This document shows, one piece after another, positions 1-5,773 of a stretch of 6,695 nt of DNA (positions are counted from its first letter, which is position 1; each line of letters begins with the position of its first letter). Source of the stretch: an uncultured Planctomycetaceae bacterium (GTDB taxonomy: Bacteria; Planctomycetota; Planctomycetia; Pirellulales; JACPPG01); contig CAMFLN010000171.1 of assembly GCA_945957305.1 (NCBI GenBank), forward strand, positions 1 through 6,695, read 5' to 3'. The notes beneath the pieces were generated by a model. That model was given only the letters and a program-made list of their open reading frames with translations. It made no database searches and was not told the DNA's origin. Both the position numbers and the translations under genes were made by a program.

Positions 1-635
1 CTGATCTCCGGCATGAAAATGGCCGCTTCCGCTTCACGATCCATCACCGCGGCAACGCGATTTGCCAGGCGCAATTACAGGTGCCAGGACGCCATCAGGT
101 GTCGAATGCCTTGGCCGCCGCCGCCGCGGCATTTTCGCTTGGTGTTCAGGCTGAAGAAATAGCGGCGGGCTTAGCCCGGTTTGCCGGTTTGCAACGGCGA
201 CTGGAATTCGTATCCCAAGCGGGGGGCGTCGATTTCTGGGATGACTATGCCCATCATCCGACCGAAGTGCGTGCCGCGCTCGCGGCACTGCGCCTGATCT
301 ATCCGCAGCGTAAGATCTGGTGCGTGTTTCAACCGCACCAGGTCTCTCGCACGCTGGCCCTAGTGGACGAATTCGCGGCTAGCCTGCACAATGCGGATCG
401 CATTGCCGTCGCAACCGCGTTTGTGGCGCGGGAGACTCCGGTGATAACGCCGCAATCGGCCGCCCTCCGCCTGGCTTGTCGCATACGTGAGACCGGTGGC
501 ATTGTCTTGCCAGATTGCCAAGTTGACGCCATCGTGAACAATATAGCTGCCGCCGTGCAACCAGGTGACGTTGTGATCACTTTGGGGGCGGGCGATATTC
601 GGAATTGTTGTCATGAGCTTATTGACCGGCTTTGA
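1..635 (+). CDS. murC: UDP-N-acetylmuramate--L-alanine ligase MurC, C-terminal part (5' truncated by window edge)
   Basis: MurC is the cytoplasmic ATP-dependent ligase that adds L-alanine to UDP-N-acetylmuramic acid, the first step of the peptidoglycan stem peptide. About 210 residues are visible; the first full codon is at position 3 and the frame is open to the left edge, so this is under half of a usual MurC (about 450-490 residues). Visible Mur-ligase marks are PGRHQVSNALA (end of the central ATPase domain), then in the C-terminal domain DDYAHHPTEVRAAL near 241-285, FQPHQVSRTL near 328-358, and ITLGAGDI near the end. The HHPTE and GAGDI blocks fit MurC better than MurD/E/F. The gene overlaps the start of murB by 23 bases, which suggests translational coupling within the cell wall cluster. 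The GTG at 81 lies inside the domain and is not a real start. Family assignment is secure. Confidence 0.95.
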   Translation, partial: DLRHENGRFRFTIHHRGNAICQAQLQVPGRHQVSNALAAAAAAFSLGVQAEEIAAGLARFAGLQRRLEFVSQAGGVDFWDDYAHHPTEVRAALAALRLIYPQRKIWCVFQPHQVSRTLALVDEFAASLHNADRIAVATAFVARETPVITPQSAALRLACRIRETGGIVLPDCQVDAIVNNIAAAVQPGDVVITLGAGDIRNCCHELIDRL

Positions 636-1491
636 ACCCATCGTTCGGCAGGCTGAACCCCTCGCCCAGCACACCTGGTTTCGTCTCGGCGGGCCGGCGG
701 AGTACTTCGCCGAGCCGCGCAACATCGACGAGCTTCAGGCGCTGGTGCGCCGTTGCGCCGAGGAGGGGATCCAGATTCGCTTGCTGGGGGGAGGCTCGAA
801 CGTTTTGGTGCGTGACGAGGGCGTGCCCGGCATGGTCGTGGCCTTGACCGAGTCGGCATTCGGCGCGATCAAAGCCGCAGGACGCGTGATCACGGCCGCC
901 AGCGGCGCCAAGCTGGGCCATTTGATTTCGGTCGCGGTCCGCGAAGGCTTGGCCGGGCTCGAACCGCTTGTCGGCATCCCCGGCACGGTGGGCGGCGCCC
1001 TGCACGGCAACGCTGGCAGCCGCGGCGGCGACATCGGGCAATGGACCTGCCATGCCACGGTCATGACCCGCTCGGGCGAGATCCAGCAACGTGAACGGGA
1101 CGATCTAACTTTTGCCTATCGCGAAAGCAGTTTGGACGAGTTGGTGATCCTCGAAGGAAAGTTCGAACTCGAACAGGAAGATCCCGAGGAACTGACCAAG
1201 CGCATGCAAAAACATTGGATCGTCAAAAAAGCGAACCAGCCGCTCGGGCATCAGAGCGCGGGTTGCATTTTCAAGAATCCGCGCGGCATGAGCGCCGGAA
1301 TGCTGATCGATCAGGCAGGATTGAAAGGAAGCCGGGTGGGGGGCGCCGAGGTGAGTGACTTGCACGCCAATTTCATCGTCGCCGACGCATCCGCCACGAG
1401 CCAGGACGTACTGCGGCTGATCGATCTGGTGCGCAGCCGCGTCGCCGAACGGTTGGGAGTCGAACTCGAAACGGAAATCGAAATTTGGTAA
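613..1491 (+). CDS. murB: UDP-N-acetylenolpyruvoylglucosamine reductase MurB
   Basis: MurB is the cytoplasmic FAD enzyme that reduces UDP-GlcNAc-enolpyruvate with NADPH to UDP-MurNAc. The product is 292 residues, a normal length for the shorter type II MurB. In order it shows TWFRLGGPAEYF near residues 21-32, the FAD-binding LGGGSNVLV near 58-66, the PLVGIPGTVGGALHGNAG block near 117-134, AYRESS with Arg170 (substrate/active-site arginine), SAGCIFKNP near 215-223, and a C-terminal LETEIEIW. The proton-donor position that is Ser in E. coli MurB is Cys218 here, a substitution known in the family. Glu288 is the likely second acid. The ATG at 613 is inside the end of murC; it gives the standard N-terminus just before the TWFRLGG block, and no better start is seen. 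It is followed by a 139-base gap before ddl. Confidence 0.96.
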   Translation: MSLLTGFEPIVRQAEPLAQHTWFRLGGPAEYFAEPRNIDELQALVRRCAEEGIQIRLLGGGSNVLVRDEGVPGMVVALTESAFGAIKAAGRVITAASGAKLGHLISVAVREGLAGLEPLVGIPGTVGGALHGNAGSRGGDIGQWTCHATVMTRSGEIQQRERDDLTFAYRESSLDELVILEGKFELEQEDPEELTKRMQKHWIVKKANQPLGHQSAGCIFKNPRGMSAGMLIDQAGLKGSRVGGAEVSDLHANFIVADASATSQDVLRLIDLVRSRVAERLGVELETEIEIW

Positions 1492-1630
1492 CGCCGCGGC
1501 AATGAGAACGCTCGCTGCGATCGGGGCCTAAAAAAGTATTCTGGTCGTCCTGCGGCCTTTGGCGGAGCCAAGGTGCGTGACAGGTGCGAAACGACAATAG
1601 GCGGGGTTGGCCGTCAAGGAGGATGGCAAT
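1492..1630 (+). promoter_or_regulatory. murB-ddl intergenic gap with a strong ddl ribosome binding site
   Basis: This 139-base gap interrupts an otherwise tightly packed cluster. Its clear signal is AAGGAGG at 1616-1622, with an 8-base spacer to the ATG at 1631, which fixes the ddl start. I see no convincing intrinsic terminator and no clear -35/-10 pair, so read-through from murB is likely, but an internal promoter cannot be excluded. Confidence 0.6.
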
Positions 1631-2581
1631 ATGGTTCATGTTTCTGTTCAGTCCGGTTTGCGCGTGGTGGTGTTGGCCGGAGGAGAATCGCCCGAGCGTC
1701 CCGTCAGTTTGGCCAGCGGCGAACAGGTAGCCGCCGCGCTCCGGCAGGCCGGTCACCGCGTGCTCGTGTGCGATCCGGCCGAGACCAACATCGAAGCGGT
1801 CACGTGGTCGGAGTTCGACGCCTGTTTTCTCGCTTTGCACGGTGGTGCAGGCGAAGACGGCCATATACAAGACCAACTCGCCAGGCTCGGGGTCCCTTTC
1901 ACGGGGAGCAGCGCGAGCGCCTCGCGCCTGGCCATGTGCAAAAGCGCCAGCAAAGAGCGTTTCTTTCAGGTCGGTGTGCCCACGCAGCCCTACGTCTTGG
2001 TGCATCAGTCCGATTCGCCCGGCGATATCGCCGCCAAGGCGGCCGGCTTGCGCTTGCCCTTGATCGTTAAACCCGACAGTCAGGGATCGAGCTTGGGCCT
2101 CGGCCTGGCGCGCACCGGGGCCGAGCTGCAGGCCGCTGTTCAACATGCCGCGGCCGTTGATCCTTTCGTACTGATCGAGCCCTATATCGTGGGTCGCGAA
2201 TTCACCGTTGCGGTACTGGGGCGCCAACCGCTGCCGATGTTGGAAGTAGTGACACCCGGCGGCCTCTTCGACTACGAGGCGAAGTACGAGAGCGCGATGA
2301 CCGAGTACCGCTTCGCGACCGGATTGCTGCCCGACGTTGTCGCGGAGATCGAGCAAACCGCCGTAGCCGCGGTCGATGTGCTGGGTACCCGCGGCCTGGT
2401 CCGCGTCGACCTGATGTTGGACCGCATGGCTCGGGTGTGGGTGCTGGAAGTGAACACCATCCCCGGCATGACACCGCACAGCTTGGCGCCCAAGGCCGCG
2501 GCACGCGCGGGCATGGACCTGACCGCTTTGTGCGAATGGATGCTCGAAGATTGCCTGGCCGCGAGCGAGGTATTGCGATGA
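1631..2581 (+). CDS. ddl: D-alanine--D-alanine ligase
   Basis: Ddl is a cytoplasmic ATP-grasp enzyme that joins two D-alanines into the dipeptide that MurF adds to the peptidoglycan precursor. From the ATG at 1631 the product is 316 residues, close to E. coli DdlB (306). Motifs in order are GGESPERPVSL with Glu22, LHGGAGEDG near 80-88, the GSS loop in VKPDSQGSSLG near 150, the EPYIVGREFTV strand, FDYEAKY with Tyr219, RVDLM with Arg258 and Asp260, and LEVNTIPGMTPHSL with Glu273 and Asn275. These match E. coli Glu15, Tyr216, Arg255, Asp257, Glu270 and Asn272, so the enzyme looks fully active. The Tyr in the omega loop predicts D-Ala-D-Ala rather than D-Ala-D-Lac specificity (inferred from the family). 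An in-frame TTG at 1607 is possible, but the AAGGAGG lies inside that extension and supports 1631. The gene overlaps ftsQ by ATGA. Confidence 0.96.
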   Translation: MVHVSVQSGLRVVVLAGGESPERPVSLASGEQVAAALRQAGHRVLVCDPAETNIEAVTWSEFDACFLALHGGAGEDGHIQDQLARLGVPFTGSSASASRLAMCKSASKERFFQVGVPTQPYVLVHQSDSPGDIAAKAAGLRLPLIVKPDSQGSSLGLGLARTGAELQAAVQHAAAVDPFVLIEPYIVGREFTVAVLGRQPLPMLEVVTPGGLFDYEAKYESAMTEYRFATGLLPDVVAEIEQTAVAAVDVLGTRGLVRVDLMLDRMARVWVLEVNTIPGMTPHSLAPKAAARAGMDLTALCEWMLEDCLAASEVLR

Positions 2582-3504
2582 GCCAAGCCAAAGGAAGCGA
2601 CGGCAAGAAGTCAGCCCAAGCCACGAAGTCATGGCGCAGTTATGCGCGCCGTGTGCTGCTGTCGGGGCTCGTGGCGGCGACCTGTTGCGGCGGAGTCTAC
2701 GTCCTGTGGCAAAGCGTCGCGCACGACGTCCTGCGCCACGAGTCGTATCGCCTGACGCTCGAACAGATCCACGTCACCCCCCAGCCCCCTTGGATCCGTG
2801 CCGACGTGCGGGCAGAAGTGTTTCGCGAAGGGGGATTTGAAAACAATGTTTACCTGCACGACGCCAACCTCGCCGAGCAGATTTCGAAAACCTTCGCTTT
2901 GCACCCCTGGGTTGCCCGGGTCGATCGGGTTAGCCTGCGCGGAGCGAGCGTCAGCATCGACCTTGCTTATCGGAAGCCGGTCTGCATGGTCGAAGTCCCT
3001 GGCGGAGTATTTCCGGTCGATGTCGAAGGAGTGCTGCTCCCCCGCGATGACTTTACACCGGCCGAGGCGCGGACCTATCCCCGGCTCGGGGGAATAACCA
3101 CGATTCCCGCGGGACTCGTAGGCATGCCGTGGGGCGATCTGCATGTGGTGGGCGGGGCCGAGATTGCCGCGGCCTTGTTCGATTACTGGGAGCTGCTGAA
3201 GCTCGAACAAATCGCCGTGGTGGCGACCGGCACCCCAGAGATTCTGTTCGAACTCATTCCGCGTGCGGCCAGCAGCCGCGGCAAGGATCGCATTATCTGG
3301 GGGCATGCGCCCAGCACTCGTGAAGCCAACGAGCCGGATACCGAGCAGAAAGTGGCACGACTGAAGGAGTTTCTCGGCACGCCCAGCTTATCGGGAGCGG
3401 GCGCAGTTCGCGCCCGGGAACTCGACTTGCGTCACAGCGCTGTGGGCCGCACAGCGCAACTTCCCGAGGTGTTGGCCGACGAAGGCGACACCATGACGCG
3501 TTAG
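2578..3504 (+). CDS. ftsQ: FtsQ/DivIB-family cell division protein
   Basis: FtsQ is a single-pass inner membrane protein that links early and late divisome proteins. The 308-residue product has a basic cytoplasmic tail (residues 1-25), one membrane segment at about 26-46 (VLLSGLVAATCCGGVYVLW), and an extracytoplasmic part. The latter carries a POTRA-like stretch ending in HPWVARVDRVSLRGASVSIDL and then the FtsQ signature RKPVCMVEVPGGVFPVDVEGVLLP. The last roughly 60 residues are polar and probably disordered. The ATG at 2578 overlaps the ddl stop (ATGA), a typical coupled start; an upstream in-frame start at 2437 would lie deep inside ddl. The assignment rests on architecture, the signature block and the ddl-ftsQ gene order. 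The region between the membrane segment and HPWV (PPWIRADV) looks like the diverged planctomycete form. No ftsA or ftsZ follows. Confidence 0.87.
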   Translation: MSQAKGSDGKKSAQATKSWRSYARRVLLSGLVAATCCGGVYVLWQSVAHDVLRHESYRLTLEQIHVTPQPPWIRADVRAEVFREGGFENNVYLHDANLAEQISKTFALHPWVARVDRVSLRGASVSIDLAYRKPVCMVEVPGGVFPVDVEGVLLPRDDFTPAEARTYPRLGGITTIPAGLVGMPWGDLHVVGGAEIAAALFDYWELLKLEQIAVVATGTPEILFELIPRAASSRGKDRIIWGHAPSTREANEPDTEQKVARLKEFLGTPSLSGAGAVRARELDLRHSAVGRTAQLPEVLADEGDTMTR

Positions 3505-3578
3505 ACCTGCGCCTTTGCCTCGCGGCGAAGCAGCGCTGGCTCGCGCATCGCCGGGCTGCGTTTTGCCGTGTGCTGAAT
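3505..3578. other. Convergent ftsQ/csrA gap with a weak hairpin
   Basis: This 74-base spacer separates the ends of ftsQ and csrA. CGGCGA at 3523-3528 and TCGCCG at 3548-3553 form a 6-bp perfect inverted repeat with a 19-base loop, followed on the plus strand by a short GTTTT at 3560-3564. It could be a weak terminator, but the stem is short and the T-tract poor, so I do not call it as one. Confidence 0.3.
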
Positions 3579-3797
3579 TTAGCCGTGCAACGTGGCGTCG
3601 CAGAGTTCGATGGCCTGATCGACCATCTCCGCTTCGTTCTTCACTGGTCCGTGCAGTAGTTCTTCGCGGACGATCGCCATATCGCCGGGAGCGTCGATGC
3701 CGATCCGCACGTTCCCTTGGCCCATGCGTACCACGGTGATCGTGATCTTGTCCCCGACGACGATCCGTTCGCCGACCTTGCGAGAAAGTACAAGCAT
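3579..3797 (-). CDS. csrA: Carbon storage regulator CsrA (RsmA family)
   Basis: CsrA is a small homodimeric RNA-binding protein that binds A(N)GGA motifs in mRNA leaders and alters translation or stability of targets such as carbon metabolism, motility and biofilm genes. The 72-residue product begins MLVLSRKVGERIVVGD and continues with VRIGIDAPGDMAIVREEL. The RNA-contact residues Leu4 and Arg44 are both present at the standard positions. It is slightly longer than E. coli CsrA (61), with the extra residues after the core (about residues 50-72), common in other phyla. The start follows an AAAGGGA-like ribosome binding site. The gene is convergent with ftsQ and divergent from the integrase gene, so it is transcribed alone here. 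Its leader contains GGGA next to the start codon, so self-repression is possible but not shown. It looks intact, and its base use matches the cell wall genes. Confidence 0.95.
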   Translation of the reverse strand: MLVLSRKVGERIVVGDKITITVVRMGQGNVRIGIDAPGDMAIVREELLHGPVKNEAEMVDQAIELCDATLHG

Positions 3798-3966
3798 TTT
3801 GTAATCCCTTTATTTGCTTGAGTTTGCGTCTCTCGTTATACTGCCATCTGGCTTTGAGGCAGTATCCCCACCAAGTCCACGCCATTCCCCGTGTTGCTTT
3901 CTGCTAGCTGCATGCTGCGGACTATAGCTTTCGGCCTGGACGAATGCGAGAGGAGAATTTTGCACC
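3798..3966. promoter_or_regulatory. Divergent csrA/integrase control region
   Basis: This gap separates the csrA start from the integrase start. A sigma70-like candidate facing the integrase is TTGCTT at 3814-3819, a 17-base spacer, and TATACT at 3837-3842. On the minus strand TATAAC (3840 to 3835) could be a -10 for csrA, about 38 bases before its ATG, but without a good -35. AGGAG at 3951-3955 lies 11 bases before the GTG at 3967. No tRNA or other RNA gene was found here, although integrases often sit beside one. The left boundary of the element is probably within this gap, but no attachment site could be proved. Confidence 0.45.
3838..3865. repeat. 8-bp perfect inverted repeat, candidate operator or recombination site
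   Basis: ATACTGCC at 3838-3845 and GGCAGTAT at 3858-3865 are exact reverse complements with a 12-base spacer. Arm centres are 20 bp apart, about two helical turns, as expected for a dimer-bound operator. The left arm overlaps the -10-like TATACT facing the integrase and the TATAAC facing csrA. It lacks a T-tract, so it is not a terminator. I found no other copy in the window. Confidence 0.55.
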
Positions 3967-5238
3967 GTGAGTACGGCTGTAAAGATGGGTAAGGGCAAAA
4001 AAGGGGCACCCAAAGAACGCATCAAGCAAGAGTGGTTCAGGTCGGGGAGGGGGTGGTACGCCACGGACGGGCACACGAACGTCCCCCTCCGAGACGAGAC
4101 CGGTAGACACATCAAAGACCCAGGGGCGAGGGCGGAAGCTCGGAGAGCCTACGTCGAGTGGGAAAAAACCCGTGCCACGGTCCAGGCTCCCAAGGTGGGG
4201 GATGTCCGTCCCGGTACAGCGACCATGCAAGACGTGGTGGCGATGTACCACGCGGACTGCCAACGGCGTGTGGAAGGGGTGGGCAAACCGCTGGAAAGGA
4301 ACTCCCTCAAGTTCTACATGGATACCCTGTTCAACTTCTGCACCGGGTACCCCGCCAGTCTGCGCAAGAAGCCACGCCGCAGATGGACCGATGAGGAGAA
4401 GGCTAAAAAAATTCATGCTGGCTTTGGCCACATGCCGGTGAGCGAGTTCAAGGGTCTCCACGCTGAACAGTGGTTGAATGCCAACCCAGGTTGGAGGAAA
4501 GCTCGCAAGCGATACCTCAAGCATCTACGTGCTGCGGTGAACTACGGGGTCCGGCTTGGGATCATTGAAAATAACCCTCTGGAGAAGTACACCGTTGCGG
4601 CTCCCGACAAAAAGAACGTCTATATCAGCCCCGAGCACGAACAGTTGATGTACCGCCACGCGAGTCCCGCGTTGCGGATTGCATTGAAGCTCTGCATCCG
4701 TATGGGCATGCGGCCGATTTGCGAAATGGCAACTGTCACCGCCAAGCACCTGGAGCATGTGGAGCACCAAGGGGTAAAAACAATTCAATTTGTCCTACCG
4801 CCCCACATGAGCAAGAACCGCAAGGTGCGCCGTATCGCGGTCCTCCCCTACGATCATCCGGACCATGACGAAGTTCGGCAGATCATCACCGAACGTCTGG
4901 GACGTGTGAAAAGCGGTCCCTTGTTCTTGAGCCCCCGTGGTGTCCCGTGGTCCAAGCAAACCATGCGTCAACAGTTTGCGAGGCTGCTGGACCGGATCGA
5001 ACGTAAGGAGGGGGTCAGAATTCGCTACGTGAACGAAAAGACCGGGGAGGAAGTGTCGCCCGTCTTCTACGATACCCGGCACACCTACGCTAAACGCATG
5101 TATTCGGGCTATTGGAGCCGTTCTGTCTCCCTGGATACTCTGGCCAGCATGATGGGGAATAGCCCCAAAACATGCTACGACTACTACGCTAAAGACTTTG
5201 AAAACTTGACGGGTGGCCTACCGTTGGGATCACTTTAA
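3967..5238 (+). CDS. Tyrosine recombinase / phage-type integrase
   Basis: This is a site-specific recombinase that would cut and rejoin DNA through a phosphotyrosine link, probably integrating and excising the element it lies on. The product is 423 residues. It has a basic N-terminal part with WFRSGRGWYATDGHTNVPL (about 19-38, arm-binding-like), a core-binding domain at about 80-200 ending NNPLEKY, and a catalytic domain at about 210-420. Catalytic residues are Arg249 (MGMRPICEM), Lys283 (SKNRKVRRI), Tyr368 and Arg371 in FYDTRHTYAKRM, and Tyr407 (DYYAKD) as nucleophile. The late His/Trp position is Asn398 (MMGNSPKTC), nine residues before Tyr407. The start is GTG with AGGAG 11 bases upstream; an ATG six codons on (3985) is the alternative. 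Codon and base use differ from the cell wall genes, and the layout beside csrA fits an element end. The family is sure; the target site is unknown. Confidence 0.92.
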   Translation: MSTAVKMGKGKKGAPKERIKQEWFRSGRGWYATDGHTNVPLRDETGRHIKDPGARAEARRAYVEWEKTRATVQAPKVGDVRPGTATMQDVVAMYHADCQRRVEGVGKPLERNSLKFYMDTLFNFCTGYPASLRKKPRRRWTDEEKAKKIHAGFGHMPVSEFKGLHAEQWLNANPGWRKARKRYLKHLRAAVNYGVRLGIIENNPLEKYTVAAPDKKNVYISPEHEQLMYRHASPALRIALKLCIRMGMRPICEMATVTAKHLEHVEHQGVKTIQFVLPPHMSKNRKVRRIAVLPYDHPDHDEVRQIITERLGRVKSGPLFLSPRGVPWSKQTMRQQFARLLDRIERKEGVRIRYVNEKTGEEVSPVFYDTRHTYAKRMYSGYWSRSVSLDTLASMMGNSPKTCYDYYAKDFENLTGGLPLGSL

Positions 5239-5268
5239 TTAATTTTAGTCCTCTCTCTGTCCTCTCTG

Positions 5269-5293
5269 GCCCCGCCTCCGGTGGGGCTTTTTT
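5269..5293 (+). terminator. Intrinsic terminator after the integrase gene
   Basis: GCCCCGCC at 5269-5276 pairs with GGTGGGGC at 5280-5287 (8 bp with one G-U pair, 3-base loop), followed directly by six T at 5288-5293. This is a textbook Rho-independent terminator about 30 bases after the integrase stop. Confidence 0.88.
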
Positions 5294-5294
5294 A

Positions 5295-5323
5295 TTGACG
5301 GATGGCTGGAAGGGTCGTAACCT
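5295..5323 (+). promoter_or_regulatory. Putative sigma70-type promoter for the small HTH-like gene
   Basis: TTGACG at 5295-5300 (one mismatch to the -35 consensus), a 17-base spacer, and TAACCT at 5318-5323 (key T, A and final T kept) lie between the integrase terminator and the next gene. The gene needs its own promoter because the terminator blocks read-through. The -10 is weak, so the call is tentative. Confidence 0.45.
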
Positions 5324-5329
5324 TTCCAG
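5306..5329. repeat. 10-bp inverted repeat over the putative promoter (candidate operator)
   Basis: CTGGAAGGGT at 5306-5315 and ACCTTTCCAG at 5320-5329 are complementary except for one G-T pair, around a CGTA centre. The repeat covers the spacer and -10 of the promoter candidate. A second, shorter palindrome GGTTTAACC lies at 5332-5340. With no T-tract, the repeat fits a repressor site better than a terminator; if transcription began further upstream it could instead be a leader hairpin. Confidence 0.5.
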
Positions 5330-5357
5330 ATGGTTTAACCCCTGGAGGTATTGAGAA

Positions 5358-5690
5358 ATGGCGAAACGAAAAGTCAATAAAGCTCAAGCAATCCGTGATT
5401 ACGCCGCAGCCAACCCCGGATCACGGCCTAAGGATATCATTGCTGCACTAGCGAAAAAGGGAATCACGGTGGGCAGTACGAACGTCACCCTTGCTCTGAA
5501 GAGCGGAAAGTCTACAGGCAAGCGAGGGAGACCGGCTACGAATGGCAAATCGAATTTGGCATTTGGCTTTATCGATCCGAAGGAAGTTGATTATCTGACC
5601 ACGGCAATTATCGAGACCAAACAGCTTGTAGGCCGGATCGGTTTGGAACGGCTGAAAGCAGCCTTGCAGATTTTAGAAAAGACAAAATAG
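5358..5690 (+). CDS. Small basic HTH-like protein with AT-hook-like motif, planctomycete-type hypothetical
   Basis: The function is not established. The 110-residue product has three visible parts. Residues 8-48 (AQAIRDYAAANPGSRPKDIIAALAKKG and following) look like a winged-helix-type fold in which a short helix, a turn with PGSRPKDI, and a helix are followed by a Ser/Thr-rich strand. A basic linker, TGKRGRPATNGK (53-64), contains the GRP core of an AT-hook. A C-terminal helical stretch (76-108) ends in the pattern VGRIGLERLKAALQIL. I recall similar short proteins as frequent in planctomycete genomes, often in many copies, but cannot verify this here. The start is supported by GGAGGT at 5344-5349, 8 bases before the ATG. 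The gene stands alone between two terminators. A role as local regulator or DNA-architectural protein of the element is inference. Confidence 0.85.
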   Translation: MAKRKVNKAQAIRDYAAANPGSRPKDIIAALAKKGITVGSTNVTLALKSGKSTGKRGRPATNGKSNLAFGFIDPKEVDYLTTAIIETKQLVGRIGLERLKAALQILEKTK

Positions 5691-5742
5691 ATACCGTGGC
5701 CTTACAGCAGCAGAGCCCCGCGTGAGGTTGAGCCGATCATGC

Positions 5743-5773
5743 AAGCCCATCTGTTTTGCAGGTGGGCTTTTTT
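5743..5773 (+). terminator. Strong intrinsic terminator after the HTH-like gene
   Basis: AAGCCCATCTG at 5743-5753 pairs with CAGGTGGGCTT at 5759-5769 (11 bp, one G-U pair, 5-base loop), and the T run spans 5768-5773. It points rightward, ending transcription of the small gene. Its last bases overlap the stop codon (5772-5774) of the convergent gene. In the leftward direction there is no T-tract, so it serves the plus strand mainly. Confidence 0.88.

Noticed and set aside
1607..1630. TTG at 1607 as the ddl start
   Set aside because: The AAGGAGG ribosome binding site falls inside this extension and is ideally spaced for the ATG at 1631; the added eight residues match nothing in the family.
1373..2632. 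419-residue open frame on the minus strand across murB end and ddl
   Set aside because: It is antisense to the unmistakable ddl gene, its protein is rich in Arg/His/Gln without recognisable motifs, and such frames are common opposite GC-rich genes.
3523..3564. Terminator between ftsQ and csrA
   Set aside because: The stem is only 6 bp with a 19-base loop and a four-base T run; listed only as a weak hairpin.
3388..3885. 165-residue minus-strand open frame over csrA
   Set aside because: It overlaps csrA on the same strand in another frame and is Arg-rich low-complexity; csrA is clearly the real gene.
3894..3928. TTGCTT...TATAGC as a second integrase promoter
   Set aside because: The spacing is 23 bases, too long for a sigma70-type promoter.
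3866..3960. tRNA or tRNA fragment as integration target beside the integrase
   Set aside because: No cloverleaf, no T-loop GGTTCGA-like block and no CCA end could be found on either strand.
5248..5267. Direct repeat GTCCTCTCT at 5248-5256 and 5259-5267
   Set aside because: It is a short pyrimidine-rich run before the terminator, explainable as simple sequence; too short to call an attachment site or array.
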